Shown: positions 32,555-42,533, numbered from the stretch's first letter. The stretch: 64,000 bases of DNA from Acidimicrobiales bacterium (GCA_020630195.1 JAHDBV010000005.1:48644-112643), one strand, 5' to 3'. Notes: a model not told the origin generated them from the sequence alone. Numbers and translations: made by a program.

Positions 32555-34789
32555 GTGAGCACCGAGACGGCATACCGCACCTGTCCACTCTGCGAGGCGG
32601 GTTGTGGCCTCGCGATCGAGCTCGACGGGGGCACCGTCACCCGGATCCGGGGCGACCGCGACGACGTGTTCTCGCGCGGATTCCTGTGCCCGAAGGGAAC
32701 CGTGCTCGGGCACTTCCACGACGACCCCGACCGCCTCCGGACCCCGATGGTCCGAGTCGACGGCGAACTGCGGCCCGCCGGCTGGGACGAGGCCTACGAG
32801 GCGATCGCCGACGGGCTCGGGCGGGTCTGGGACGCCCACGGGCGCGAGGCCCTCGCGATGTATCTGGGGAACCCGATGGCCCACAATCTCGATGGGGCGA
32901 TGTTCAGCCGCACGATGCTGCGCTCGTTGTCACCGGGGGCCGTGTTCAGCGCCTCGACCGTCGACCAACGGCCCAGGGAATTGGCGAGCGGGTTGCTGTA
33001 CGGCCAGTCGGGCACGATCCCGGTGCCGGATCTCGATCGCACCGACTATCTCCTGCTCCTCGGCGCCAATCCGCTGGTGTCCAACGGCTCGCTCGCCACC
33101 GCCCCCGACTGGCCCGGTCGGCTCGAGGCACTCGCCGAGCGAGGCGGGTCGCTCGTCGTCGTCGATCCGGTGCGCACCAAGACCGCCGAGAAGGCCGATC
33201 GGCACCTGGCCATCGTGCCCGGGACCGACGTGTTGTTCCTGGGTGCGCTCGTGACCGCACTCGCCGAGCACCCCGCCGTCGACCCCGGCGCCCAGCCGGA
33301 CCACTTCGCCGGCCTCGCCGCCGTCGTCGACGGCCTGTCCGCCTGCACCCCCGAGTCGGTGGCGGACCGCACCGGGATCTCCGCCGCGGCCACCCGGGAG
33401 ATCGCCGACCGCCTCGCCACCACGGAGCGGGCCGTGGTCTACGGCCGGATCGGCACGACCGTCACCCCGTTCGGGACGACCGCGAGCTGGCTCATCGACG
33501 TCGTGAACGCACTCGCCGGCTCGCTCGACCGGCCCGGCGGCTCGATGTTCACCACCCCGGCGGCCGGGTCGGCCACCACCCGGGGCACCCGTTCCGACGG
33601 TCGCTCCCGCCGCCTCGGCTCGCGTTCCACCCGGGTCGACGGCCTTCCCGTGGCGCTCGGCGAGCACCCGGCGGCGGCGATGGCCACGGAGATCCTCACC
33701 GACGGCCCCGGGCGCCTCCGAGCGATGATCACCGTCGGCGGCAACCCCGTCCTCTCGTGCCCCGACGCCGACCGGTTCGACACCGCCCTCGAGTCGCTCG
33801 AGTTCATGGTGTCGCTCGATTGCTACGTGAACGAGACCACCCGGCACGCCGACGTGATCCTGCCGGCACCGTCGCACCTCCAGAAGCCCCACTACGACGT
33901 GGCGCTGCTCGGCCTCGCGATCCGCAACGTGGCGAACTACTCGCCGGCGATCCTGCCGATGGACGACGGCGCCGACCGGGAGTGGGTGCAACTCGCCCGA
34001 CTCGCCCTGATCGGGCTCGGCCAGTCCTGGGACGATGCCGCCGTCGCCGCGCTCGACGACGAGGTGGCCTCCCGTGCGATCGGGGGAGCGCTCGCCGATG
34101 CGGCCGCACCCGACGGCATCGACCGTGCCGAGGCGTCGGCCGTGGTCGGGACCCGCAACGGGCCGGAGCGGATGCTCGACATCCAGCTGCGAACGGGACC
34201 GTACGGCGACTGGTTCGGAGCCCGGCCCGACGGGCTCACGCTCGACCAGCTGATCGAGCACCCCCACGGCCTCGACTTCGGCGCCCTCGAGGCCCGCCTG
34301 CCCGACGCGATCCGGACCTCCTCGGGTGACGTCGAGTTCGACCACCCCGATCTCATGGCCGACCTCACCCGCGTCGTGGCGCTGCTCGACGAGCCGACCG
34401 CGCCGATGGTGCTCACCGGGCGCCGGACGCTGCGATCCAACAACTCGTGGATGCACAACATGCGGGTGCTCGTGAAGGGCAAGCCGCGCTGCACCCTCCA
34501 GGTGCACCCCGACGACGCCGACCGCATCGGGCTCGCCGACGGTGGCGCCGCCCGGGTGAGTTCCACCTCGGGCACGGTCACCGCGCCGGTGGAGGTCACG
34601 GACGCGATCCGGCCGGGCGTGGTCTCGCTGCCCCACGGGTGGGGCCATGACGTCGAGGGGAGCCGTCTGAGCGTGGCCGCCGAACACGCCGGGGTGAACT
34701 CCAACATCCTGACCCCGGCCGATCTGATCGATCCGCTGTCGGGAACGAGCCAGCTGACCGGCATCCCGGTCGACGTCGTCCCCGCATGA
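32555..34789 (+). CDS. Molybdopterin oxidoreductase (formate-dehydrogenase/nitrate-reductase superfamily)
   Basis: 744 residues. An N-terminal 4Fe-4S site (CPLCEAGC, then Cys in GFLCPKG) is followed by bis-MGD-binding segments: YLGNP, STVDQRPRELASGLLYG, LLLGANPLVSNGS, VVDPVRTKTAEKAD and MITVGGNPVLSCPD. The C-terminal cofactor domain contains LTGRRTLRSNNSWMHNM and VSLPHGWGHD. No twin-arginine signal is seen, so it is cytoplasmic. No separate electron-transfer subunit is adjacent, and the metal-ligand position is occupied by a non-Cys/Sec segment, so the substrate is unknown. It overlaps the next gene by ATGA. Confidence 0.87.
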   Translation: MSTETAYRTCPLCEAGCGLAIELDGGTVTRIRGDRDDVFSRGFLCPKGTVLGHFHDDPDRLRTPMVRVDGELRPAGWDEAYEAIADGLGRVWDAHGREALAMYLGNPMAHNLDGAMFSRTMLRSLSPGAVFSASTVDQRPRELASGLLYGQSGTIPVPDLDRTDYLLLLGANPLVSNGSLATAPDWPGRLEALAERGGSLVVVDPVRTKTAEKADRHLAIVPGTDVLFLGALVTALAEHPAVDPGAQPDHFAGLAAVVDGLSACTPESVADRTGISAAATREIADRLATTERAVVYGRIGTTVTPFGTTASWLIDVVNALAGSLDRPGGSMFTTPAAGSATTRGTRSDGRSRRLGSRSTRVDGLPVALGEHPAAAMATEILTDGPGRLRAMITVGGNPVLSCPDADRFDTALESLEFMVSLDCYVNETTRHADVILPAPSHLQKPHYDVALLGLAIRNVANYSPAILPMDDGADREWVQLARLALIGLGQSWDDAAVAALDDEVASRAIGGALADAAAPDGIDRAEASAVVGTRNGPERMLDIQLRTGPYGDWFGARPDGLTLDQLIEHPHGLDFGALEARLPDAIRTSSGDVEFDHPDLMADLTRVVALLDEPTAPMVLTGRRTLRSNNSWMHNMRVLVKGKPRCTLQVHPDDADRIGLADGGAARVSSTSGTVTAPVEVTDAIRPGVVSLPHGWGHDVEGSRLSVAAEHAGVNSNILTPADLIDPLSGTSQLTGIPVDVVPA

Positions 34790-35343
34790 CGGTGCCGGCG
34801 GACATCGACGCCGCCAAGAACACGCTGCGGGCGCAGCTCCGGGACCATCGACCATCGATCGGTCACGACGCCATCGTCGCGGGCCTCGCCGGGTTCCTCC
34901 GGGGCCGGCCGGGATGGGTGGTGACGTTCCGCGCCCTCGGGCACGAGCCCGACCTGGCCGGGCTCGAACGGCTCGACGGGCTCGGCCCGTTCGCGCTGAC
35001 CCGCACGCCCGACGACGACACCATGCTGACCATCCATCCGGCCGATGCGCCGTCGGAGCGGCACCGCTACGGCTTCGACCAGCCCCGCGTCGATGCCCCC
35101 ACGGTGCCCGACGACGAGATCGGCACGGTGCTCGTGCCCGGCCTCGCCTTCGACCGGATGGGTGGGCGCCTCGGCCACGGGCAGGGCTGGTACGACCGGT
35201 GGCTGGCGGGGCTCGGCGCCGATGTCGCCCTGGTCGGGATCGTGACCGCATCGCGGGTGGTCGACCACGTGCCGACCGCCGGACACGACATCGCCATGAC
35301 CCACCTCGCCACCGAAGCCGGGGTCGAGCGCATCGAGCGCTGA
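34786..35343 (+). CDS. 5-Formyltetrahydrofolate cyclo-ligase
   Basis: Converts 5-formyl-THF to 5,10-methenyl-THF with ATP. 185 residues (family about 190). The defining motif VPGLAFDRMGGRLGHGQGWYDR spans residues about 116-137, with the ATP-binding Gly and Tyr residues. An N-terminal basic helix (AAKNTLRAQLRDHR) and the HRYGFDQP segment also fit. It is translationally coupled to the oxidoreductase through ATGA, suggesting a one-carbon/formate link for that enzyme; this is only context. Confidence 0.87.
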   Translation: MTVPADIDAAKNTLRAQLRDHRPSIGHDAIVAGLAGFLRGRPGWVVTFRALGHEPDLAGLERLDGLGPFALTRTPDDDTMLTIHPADAPSERHRYGFDQPRVDAPTVPDDEIGTVLVPGLAFDRMGGRLGHGQGWYDRWLAGLGADVALVGIVTASRVVDHVPTAGHDIAMTHLATEAGVERIER

Positions 35344-35399
35344 ACCGGGCGCCGGGCGTCGGAGCGGACCTCGTCTGGAGGGCCCTCCGCGGCCCGCAC

Positions 35400-35405
35400 T
35401 AGCGT
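35400..35405 (+). promoter_or_regulatory. -10 box TAGCGT
   Basis: It ends 6 nt before ATG 35412. Confidence 0.6.
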
Positions 35406-35411
35406 GCCGCC

Positions 35412-36320
35412 ATGCCGCTCAAGCCCGACATCCAGCCCATCGTCGACGCCGTCAACGCGGCCGCAGCGGAGGCGCCACCAGCCGCCGAGCAGAGCGTGGC
35501 GGACCGGCGGGAGGGGTACCAGGGCCTGTCCGCCTTTCCCGGCCCGGGGCCCGAGGTGGCGTCGGTCGTCGACACCGAGATCGCCGGTGTCGGTGTGCGT
35601 CGGTACCGGCCAGCGGATGCCCCCGACGACGCCACCGTCGTGTTCTTCCACGGAGGCGGCTGGGTGATCGGCGATCTCGACACCCACGATCACGTCTGTC
35701 GCCGGATCGCCGTCGACAGCGGACTCGAGGTCGTCGCGGTCGACTACCGCCGGGCGCCCGAGCACCCCTTCCCCGGCGCGGTCGAGGATTGCTGGGCCGT
35801 CACGAGTGCACTCGGCGAGGGCGGCCGCCGCCTCGCCGTCACCGGCGACTCGGCCGGTGGCAACCTCGCCGCGGTGGTGGCACAGCTCGCGCTCGCCGGT
35901 GACGGACCCGACATCCGCTTCCAGGGGCTCGTCTACCCGGCCGTCGACATGACCCAGGACACCGAGCGCTTCGGATCGCTCGAGCGCAACGCCGAGGGCT
36001 ACGTGTTGTCGCTCGAGACGATGCAGTGGTTCCGTGAGCAGTACGTGCCCGATCTCTCGATCGCCGAGGACTGGCGCCTCAGCCCGCTCAACGGCACCCT
36101 CGCCGGTCTCCCGCCGGCGCTGGTCGTCACGGCGGAGTACGACCCGCTGCACGACGAGGGCACGGCGTACGCGGCCGCGCTCGACGCCGCCGGGGTCGAG
36201 GTCGAACACCTCGACGTCGACGGCATGGTCCACATCTTCTTCCAGCTGCCCGGCATCGTCGCCGACGCCGATCTCGTGATCGGCCGGCTGGCCGAGCGGT
36301 TCCGCGAGACGCTCGCCTGA
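35412..36320 (+). CDS. Alpha/beta-hydrolase, hormone-sensitive-lipase-type esterase
   Basis: 302 residues. HGGGW oxyanion-hole motif (VVFFHGGGWVIGD), nucleophile Ser147 in GDSAGGN, acid in TAEYDPLHDEG and His in MVHIFFQLPG. That is the full catalytic triad of the HSL/acetyl-esterase family. No signal peptide. It probably hydrolyses short acyl esters; substrate unassigned. Transcribed alone and convergent with the rhodanese gene. Confidence 0.88.
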   Translation: MPLKPDIQPIVDAVNAAAAEAPPAAEQSVADRREGYQGLSAFPGPGPEVASVVDTEIAGVGVRRYRPADAPDDATVVFFHGGGWVIGDLDTHDHVCRRIAVDSGLEVVAVDYRRAPEHPFPGAVEDCWAVTSALGEGGRRLAVTGDSAGGNLAAVVAQLALAGDGPDIRFQGLVYPAVDMTQDTERFGSLERNAEGYVLSLETMQWFREQYVPDLSIAEDWRLSPLNGTLAGLPPALVVTAEYDPLHDEGTAYAAALDAAGVEVEHLDVDGMVHIFFQLPGIVADADLVIGRLAERFRETLA

Positions 36321-36339
36321 GCGTCCCGGGCGGGCTCGG

Positions 36340-36654
36340 TCAGCCCTTGCCGGCGTCGGCCCAGGCCATCCATCCGCCACCGAAGTCGCGCACGTCGCCG
36401 AAGCCGTTGGCCTCCATGAACTCCGCCGCCTTGGCGCTGCGACCCCCGGCCTTGCAGTAGACGAGGTAGGGCACGGCTCGATCGAGCTCGAGCACCCGGT
36501 CGGCGAAGTCGGCCTCGTAGATGTCGATCACGGTGGCACCGGGCAGTGTGCCGCCGGCGACCTCCTCCGGCGTGCGCACGTCGAGCACGACGAGACCCGC
36601 GGGCGGGGCGTCGAGAAGGGCGGCGGTCTGGGCGACGTCGAGAACTTCAGCCAT
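36340..36654 (-). CDS. Single-domain rhodanese-like sulfurtransferase
   Basis: 104 residues. The catalytic loop is VYCKAGGRSA with Cys67. DVRTPEEVAGGTLPGA and FGGGWMAWADAG are the usual flanking motifs. Such proteins carry persulfide sulfur; the acceptor is unknown. The start is supported by TAATGT ending 6 nt before ATG 36654. Confidence 0.88.
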   Translation of the reverse strand: MAEVLDVAQTAALLDAPPAGLVVLDVRTPEEVAGGTLPGATVIDIYEADFADRVLELDRAVPYLVYCKAGGRSAKAAEFMEANGFGDVRDFGGGWMAWADAGKG

Positions 36655-36660
36655 GTCCGG

Positions 36661-36666
36661 ACATTA
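36661..36666 (-). promoter_or_regulatory. -10 box TAATGT of the rhodanese gene
   Basis: Minus strand; ends 6 nt before ATG 36654. Confidence 0.55.
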
Positions 36667-36734
36667 TCGCCCGCACCCGCTCGTGGTGGGGCCCTCCCGT
36701 GGTCGGCCGGCGGACCCGATGGCAGGATGGGGCC

Positions 36735-36959
36735 ATGACCGATCTCACCACCGCACCGGTGATCGACCCCGTCACCACCGATGGCGGGGACCACGAGAAG
36801 TTCAGCCACTACGTCCGCAAGAGCGAACTGATGCCGAGCGCCGTCGAGGGCACCCCGGTCCGGGCGCTCTGCGGGAAGATGTGGGTGCCCAACCGGGACC
36901 CCGAGAAGTTCCCGATCTGCCCGGAGTGCAAGGACATCTACGAACAGCTCAAGGGCTGA
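36735..36959 (+). CDS. DUF3039 small zinc-binding-like protein
   Basis: 74 residues. The conserved C-terminal block ALCGKMWVPNRDPEKFPICPECKDIYEQL has three cysteines (about residues 46, 62 and 65) arranged like a small metal-binding site; this is the actinobacterial DUF3039 signature. Function unknown. The CAGGAT box ends 6 nt before the ATG. Only one base separates its stop from the GTG of the nucleoside hydrolase, so the two are cotranscribed. Confidence 0.85.
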   Translation: MTDLTTAPVIDPVTTDGGDHEKFSHYVRKSELMPSAVEGTPVRALCGKMWVPNRDPEKFPICPECKDIYEQLKG

Positions 36960-36960
36960 G

Positions 36961-37908
36961 GTGGCGCCGACGGGGGAGTGCCCCCGACTGATCGTCGACT
37001 GCGATCCGGGACACGACGACACCCTCGCCCTCGTGCTCGCCGACGTACGGGGCGAACTGGTGGGGGTCACCACCGTCGGCGGCAACGCCCCGCTGGTCGA
37101 CGTCACGCGCAACGCGTTGTTGGTCGGCCAGATGTACGGCATCGACGCCCCGGTCCACCGCGGCGCCGCCCGCCCACTGGTGGCCGAACCTCGCAACGCC
37201 CTCCACATCCACGGGACCCACGGCCTGGCCGGCCCGGTGCTCCCCGAGCTCGAGCGGGCCGTCGCCTCCGACGACGCCGTCGAGTGGATCATCGAGACCA
37301 CCCGGGCCGACGAAGGCATCTGGCTCGTGCCGATCGGGCCGATGACGAACATCGCGACGGTGTTCCGGCTCGCCCCGGACGTCGTCGATCGCATCGCCGG
37401 CCTCTCGTTCATGGGCGGGTCGGCCGACGTGGGCAACCACGGCCCGGTCTCGGAGTTCAACACCCTCGTCGACCCCGAGGCGCTCCACATCGTGCTGACG
37501 GCCGGGGTGGCCGACGTGCGGATGGCCGGCCTCGACCTCACCCACCAGTTCGTGGTCGACGATGCCCTCGAGGCCGACCTCCGGGCCATCGGCGGAACCG
37601 GGGCGGTCTTCGCCGCCGACATGGTCGGCGCCTACCTCGACAACGTCGAAGGCTGGGTGGGCCGTCGCCGGGGTGGCCTGCACGATCCCTGTGCGGTGCT
37701 CGCCGTGACCGACCCGGATGTCATCTCGTTCACCGACCGCCACGTCGGTGTCGAGCTCCGCGGTGAGTTGACCCGCGGCATGACGGTCGTCGACCGCCGG
37801 CCCGGCGACCGTGAGACCAATGTCCGCCACGGTCACACCCTCGACCACGACCGGGCTCGATCGATCCTCCTCGACGCGGTCCGCGCACGCACCGGGGTGT
37901 CGTCGTGA
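36961..37908 (+). CDS. Nucleoside hydrolase (IunH family)
   Basis: 315 residues. N-terminal DCDPGHDD is the calcium/ribose-binding motif of nucleoside N-ribohydrolases. VPIGPMTNIA, FMGGSADVGNHGPVSEFN and the C-terminal HDPCAVL (metal Asp) complete the active site. It splits nucleosides to base and ribose. Coupling by GTGA to ribokinase means the released ribose can be phosphorylated directly. Confidence 0.9.
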   Translation: MAPTGECPRLIVDCDPGHDDTLALVLADVRGELVGVTTVGGNAPLVDVTRNALLVGQMYGIDAPVHRGAARPLVAEPRNALHIHGTHGLAGPVLPELERAVASDDAVEWIIETTRADEGIWLVPIGPMTNIATVFRLAPDVVDRIAGLSFMGGSADVGNHGPVSEFNTLVDPEALHIVLTAGVADVRMAGLDLTHQFVVDDALEADLRAIGGTGAVFAADMVGAYLDNVEGWVGRRRGGLHDPCAVLAVTDPDVISFTDRHVGVELRGELTRGMTVVDRRPGDRETNVRHGHTLDHDRARSILLDAVRARTGVSS

Positions 37909-38792
37909 CCGCCGGGCGGGTGATCGTGGTCGGGTCGATCAACGTCGATCTCGTGGTCGGTGTCGACGAGCTCCCCGGCCCCGGTGAGACCGTGATCGGT
38001 GGCGATCTCGTCACCCACCAGGGCGGCAAGGGCGCCAACCAGGCCGTCGCCGCGGCCCGGCAGGGCGCGTCGGTGGTGATGCTCGGTGCCGTCGGCGACG
38101 ACGACTTCGGCACGGGCGCCCTCGAGGCGCTCGTCGTCGAGGGCATCGACGTGTCGGGGGTCCGGGTGCTGTCCGGTGCACCGAGCGGAACGGCGCTCAT
38201 CGCGGTGTCGTCCGGCGGGGAGAATCAGATCGTGGTGGCACCGGGCGCCAACGCCCGGGTGGAGGCGACGGTGCTCGACGCTGCGTCCCCGCCGGTGTCG
38301 GCCGACGACGTCGTCGTCGTGCAGCACGAGGTGCCGGTCGCCGTGGTCGAGCGGGTGATCCGCGACGGCTCGGCCGCGGGCGCCACCGTGATGTTGAACC
38401 CGGCCCCGGCCCGGGCCGTCGACCCGGAGGTGCTCGCACTCGTCGATGTGGTCATCCCGAACGAGCACGAACTCGCCGCCCTCGTCGGCTCGGCGGTGTC
38501 GCTCGACGACGCCGGCCTGTCGGCCGCCGTCGCCGCGGCGGGCGCGCGCGCACTGGTGGTCACCCTCGGCGGAGACGGCGCGGCACTCGCCACGGACGAG
38601 GTGGTCACACGCGTGCCCGCCCCCGTGGTCGACGTGGTCGACACGACCGGTGCGGGTGACACCTTCGTCGGTGCGCTCGCCGCCGCGCTCGCCCGGGGCG
38701 AGGCCCTCGATGCGGCGGTGGTGGCCGCCGTCGAGGTGGCGGCGGTGTCGGTGACCGGCGCAGGTGCCCGCGGTGGGATGCCGCGGCGCTGA
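37905..38792 (+). CDS. rbsK: Ribokinase
   Basis: PfkB family, 295 residues. VVGSINVDLVV and HQGGKGANQAVAAARQG at the N-terminus, NPAPAR in the middle, and DTTGAGDTFVGALAAAL with the catalytic Asp at the C-terminus. These are specific for ribokinase within PfkB. Starts on GTG 37905, overlapping the nucleoside hydrolase stop by four bases. Convergent with galE (12 bp between stops). Confidence 0.88.
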   Translation: MTAGRVIVVGSINVDLVVGVDELPGPGETVIGGDLVTHQGGKGANQAVAAARQGASVVMLGAVGDDDFGTGALEALVVEGIDVSGVRVLSGAPSGTALIAVSSGGENQIVVAPGANARVEATVLDAASPPVSADDVVVVQHEVPVAVVERVIRDGSAAGATVMLNPAPARAVDPEVLALVDVVIPNEHELAALVGSAVSLDDAGLSAAVAAAGARALVVTLGGDGAALATDEVVTRVPAPVVDVVDTTGAGDTFVGALAAALARGEALDAAVVAAVEVAAVSVTGAGARGGMPRR

Positions 38793-38804
38793 ACCCGGGG
38801 CCGG

Positions 38805-39839
<1,035 letters not shown>

Positions 39840-39971
39840 GGGTCTCCATCGGTCCGGACGGGGCGGGTGTGAGGCCCGGGGCGGGTGGGCCCGGCGGCGT
39901 GGCGCCGGTGGGCCGACCGTAGCCCCCTGGTCCGGGGAGCGACGGCGTCTGCGCCGGGGGAGGTCGTTCGC

Positions 39972-39977
39972 TAGGGT
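39972..39977 (+). promoter_or_regulatory. -10 box TAGGGT for the RDD pair
   Basis: It predicts a transcript start near 39984 and a leader of about 43 nt carrying GGAG and AGGA ribosome-binding elements. Confidence 0.45.
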
Positions 39978-40026
39978 CGTGCGCGCGTCCCGCGAAGGGC
40001 GGGCCGCGATCGAGGGAGCTCCAGGA

Positions 40027-40620
40027 ATGACCGACTCGCCACAGCCCGCCGGCTGGTATCAGGCCGAAGGCGACCCGCCGGGAACGCAGCGCTACTGGGA
40101 CGGTGCCCAGTGGCAGGGTGGCCCGCAGCCCGTCAGCACCGAACCGCAGGGTTTCGGTGGTGTCGGTGCGGCCACGATGGCCACCTCGGTCGGCGTGCCG
40201 GCGGAGTTCGGCCAGCGCGTCATCGCCTATCTCATCGACTACGGCATCGTGCTCGCCGGCTACATCCTCGCCGTGATCCTCGGCGCGATCCTGGGTGTGG
40301 TCTCCGAGGGCCTCGGCACGCTCGTGCTCATCGTCGGCATGATCGGCGCCATCGGCGTCGGTCTCTGGAACGTGATCGTGCGCCAGGGCCAGACCGGTCA
40401 GTCGATCGGCAAGCAGCAGCAGGGCATCAAGCTGGTGTCCGACAAGACCGGCCAGCCCGTGGGTGGCGGGATGGCCTTCGCCCGGATCGTGGTCGCCTGG
40501 GCCATCTCCACATTCACCTGCGGACTCGGCGGCCTCGCCGACCTGCTCTGGCCCCTGTTCGACAGCGAGAAGAAGCGCCTCACCGACAAGGCGCTCAACT
40601 TCTCCGTCGTGAACGTCTGA
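40027..40620 (+). CDS. DUF2510-RDD membrane protein, copy 1
   Basis: 197 residues. The N-terminal DUF2510 motif is GWYQAEGDPPGTQRYWDGAQW (about residues 9-29). It is followed by an RDD-type membrane domain with FGQRVIAYLIDYGIV, several membrane helices and a conserved GQSIGKQQQGIKLV loop. RDD proteins are membrane proteins of mostly unknown function. The next gene repeats the same architecture 14 bp downstream, so this is a tandem duplication. Confidence 0.85.
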   Translation: MTDSPQPAGWYQAEGDPPGTQRYWDGAQWQGGPQPVSTEPQGFGGVGAATMATSVGVPAEFGQRVIAYLIDYGIVLAGYILAVILGAILGVVSEGLGTLVLIVGMIGAIGVGLWNVIVRQGQTGQSIGKQQQGIKLVSDKTGQPVGGGMAFARIVVAWAISTFTCGLGGLADLLWPLFDSEKKRLTDKALNFSVVNV

Positions 40621-40634
40621 GAGAGGACATCGCC

Positions 40635-41249
40635 ATGACAGACTCCACCCCCACCCAACCCCCGGGCTGGTACCACGCCCAGGGCGATCCGCCCGGCACC
40701 CAGCGCTACTGGGACGGGACCCAGTGGCAGGGCGGCCCGCAGCCGACCGGTCAGCAGTTCAACGCCGGCGCCACCGGCGGACTCGATCTGGCCGAGCCGG
40801 GCAACCGCTTCCTGGCCCGCCTGCTCGACACGATCGGCTACATCATCGTCAACTTCATCCTGGCCATCCCGTTCGGCGTGGGCGCCGTGCTGGCCGGCTC
40901 GGACGAGGTGAGCATCGGCACCGGCATCCTGGTCGGACTGATCGGGCTCGTCGTGCTGTTCGTCAACGAGGTGATCCTCACCACGAAGAACGGCGGCACC
41001 GTCGGCAAGAAGATCCTCGGGATGAAGGTCGTCAACGCCGACGGCTCCGACATCGATCAGCCGGTCGCCATCCGTCGGGCGTCGCCCTACATCGGCCTCA
41101 GCGTGCTCGGGCTCATCCCGGTCCTCGGCGCCATCGGCGGCCTCATCAGCTTCGTCCTCGCCGTCGTCGGCCTCATCATGCTGTTCACCGACGACGAGCG
41201 TCGGCTGCCGTGGGACCGCATCGCCGACACCCGCGTCGTCAAGGCCTGA
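40635..41249 (+). CDS. DUF2510-RDD membrane protein, copy 2
   Basis: 204 residues. DUF2510 motif GWYHAQGDPPGTQRYWDGTQW, then an RDD domain (NRFLARLLDTIGYIIVN, GGTVGKKILGMKVV). The N-terminal 25 residues are nearly identical to copy 1, while the membrane parts have diverged. GAGAGG precedes the ATG. It is followed 6 bp later by a small membrane protein gene on the same strand. Confidence 0.85.
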   Translation: MTDSTPTQPPGWYHAQGDPPGTQRYWDGTQWQGGPQPTGQQFNAGATGGLDLAEPGNRFLARLLDTIGYIIVNFILAIPFGVGAVLAGSDEVSIGTGILVGLIGLVVLFVNEVILTTKNGGTVGKKILGMKVVNADGSDIDQPVAIRRASPYIGLSVLGLIPVLGAIGGLISFVLAVVGLIMLFTDDERRLPWDRIADTRVVKA

Positions 41250-41255
41250 TCCTCC

Positions 41256-41429
41256 ATGGCACGTCGGAACAGCGGCGGCGGTCGGGTGACGCCGAAAGCC
41301 GAACGGGAGACGGAGTTCGTCGTCGACGACGGCCCCCCGTCGCTCCGCCAGCGCAGCCCCTGGCGATTCTGGGTGGTCATCTTCATCGCCCTGCTGCTCG
41401 TGTTGTCCCTCGTGGGCAGCCTGTTCTGA
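41256..41429 (+). CDS. 57-residue single-pass membrane protein
   Basis: Begins MARRNSGGGRVTPKAERET, then an acidic stretch (FVVDDGP), a basic stop-transfer-like SLRQRSPWR and one helix (WVVIFIALLLVLSLVGSLF) ending at the C-terminus. The ATG at 41256 is 6 bp after the RDD copy 2 stop, so it belongs to the same operon. A cytoplasmic tail with a C-terminal anchor is the likely topology. No family recognised. Confidence 0.65.
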   Translation: MARRNSGGGRVTPKAERETEFVVDDGPPSLRQRSPWRFWVVIFIALLLVLSLVGSLF

Positions 41430-41501
41430 TCAACCGATCATCCGGTGTCGACCCGGTCGGCCGCATCCCGTCGAGGGTGCGGGCCCGGCCGGGTCGTGCC
41501 G

Positions 41502-41507
41502 TATCCT
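41502..41507 (+). promoter_or_regulatory. -10 box TATCCT of carD
   Basis: It predicts a start near 41514 and a leader of about 38 nt containing the hairpin CCCGGT-TCGT-ACCGGG (41522-41537) and a GGAGAGGA ribosome-binding region. Confidence 0.55.
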
Positions 41508-41551
41508 GATCCCCTTGGGTACCCGGTTCGTACCGGGCGGAGAGGAAATCG

Positions 41552-42037
41552 ATGTCGTCACCGTTCAAGAAGGGCGACCGCGTGGTGTATCCGCACCACG
41601 GCGCCGCGATCATCACGAAGACCGAGAAGCGCGAGCTGCTCGGTGAGACCGTCGAGTACTTCGTGTTGAAGACGGTGCACGACGAGTTGACCGTGCGAGT
41701 GCCGGTCGACAAGTCCGAGGAGGTGGGCATGCGCCCGCCGATCTCGCTCGAGGACGTCGAGGACCTGTTCGAGCTGCTGTCCAAGAAGGACGTGCGTGAG
41801 CCGGCCAACTGGTCGCGGCGATTCAAGAACCACCAGGAGAAGCTCAAGTCGGGCGACGTCTACCAGGTGGCCGAGGTCGTCCGGAACCTCGCGCTGCGGG
41901 AGTCGGCCAAGGGCCTCTCCGCCGGCGAGAAGAACATGTACACCAAGGCCCGCAAGATCCTCGTGTCCGAGCTGTCGTTCTCGCTCGACGTGTCCGAGGA
42001 CGATGCGATGGAACAGGTCGACGCCCAACTCGGTTGA
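41552..42037 (+). CDS. carD: CarD-family RNA polymerase-binding transcription factor
   Basis: 161 residues. The N-terminal Tudor-like RNAP-interaction domain (FKKGDRVVYPHHGAAII, residues about 4-60) is followed by a helical DNA-binding domain (NWSRRFKNHQEKLKSGDVYQVAEVVRNL, ending SEDDAMEQVDAQ). CarD contacts the RNAP beta lobe and stabilises the open complex, which matters in bacteria whose promoters rely on the -10 box, as many here appear to. Followed closely by an unrelated DUF2752 gene. Confidence 0.94.
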   Translation: MSSPFKKGDRVVYPHHGAAIITKTEKRELLGETVEYFVLKTVHDELTVRVPVDKSEEVGMRPPISLEDVEDLFELLSKKDVREPANWSRRFKNHQEKLKSGDVYQVAEVVRNLALRESAKGLSAGEKNMYTKARKILVSELSFSLDVSEDDAMEQVDAQLG

Positions 42038-42044
42038 GTCCGGC

Positions 42045-42497
42045 ATGACCTCCGCCGTCGCCTCCGTCGCACGGACGGGGACCCCGATCCCCGGTTCGCT
42101 CGAACTGGCGGGTGGCGCAGCTCTGACGGCACTCGGCACGGCACTGGCCGTGTCCGGTGGCGCCGTCGGCGTGGACGACGGGTTCGTCCTGTGCCCACTC
42201 CGGCGATGCTCCGGCGGCTACTGCCCCGGCTGCGGCGCGACCCGCTCCGTCGGGGCGCTCCTGCGTGGCGACGTCGGCGCCTCGATCCGTCTCCACCCCC
42301 TCGTGATCCTCTGGGCCGTCCAGCTCGTCGTCGTCGGCGTGTGGCTCTCGACGAGCCCCGAGCGCAGCGGTCTCGACGGCGCCCGGCGCTGGCTCCGAGG
42401 CCAGGGTGTGCGCCTGCTCGGTCTCAACGCGGTGGCGATGCTCGTCGTGTGGCTGGTGCGGCTCGCCCTCGGGCACGTGCCGGTGCCGTTCGCCTGA
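42045..42497 (+). CDS. DUF2752 membrane protein
   Basis: 150 residues. The DUF2752 signature CPLRRCSGGYCPGCGATRSVGALLRGD (about residues 46-72), with Cys pairs and a following HPL, lies between two hydrophobic regions. Three predicted membrane helices. Function unknown; the family is widespread in actinobacteria and bacteroidetes. It begins 7 bp after carD. Confidence 0.85.
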   Translation: MTSAVASVARTGTPIPGSLELAGGAALTALGTALAVSGGAVGVDDGFVLCPLRRCSGGYCPGCGATRSVGALLRGDVGASIRLHPLVILWAVQLVVVGVWLSTSPERSGLDGARRWLRGQGVRLLGLNAVAMLVVWLVRLALGHVPVPFA

Positions 42498-42533
42498 TCG
42501 GCGCATCCCGCCGCCCGTATCTGGGATGATGTC

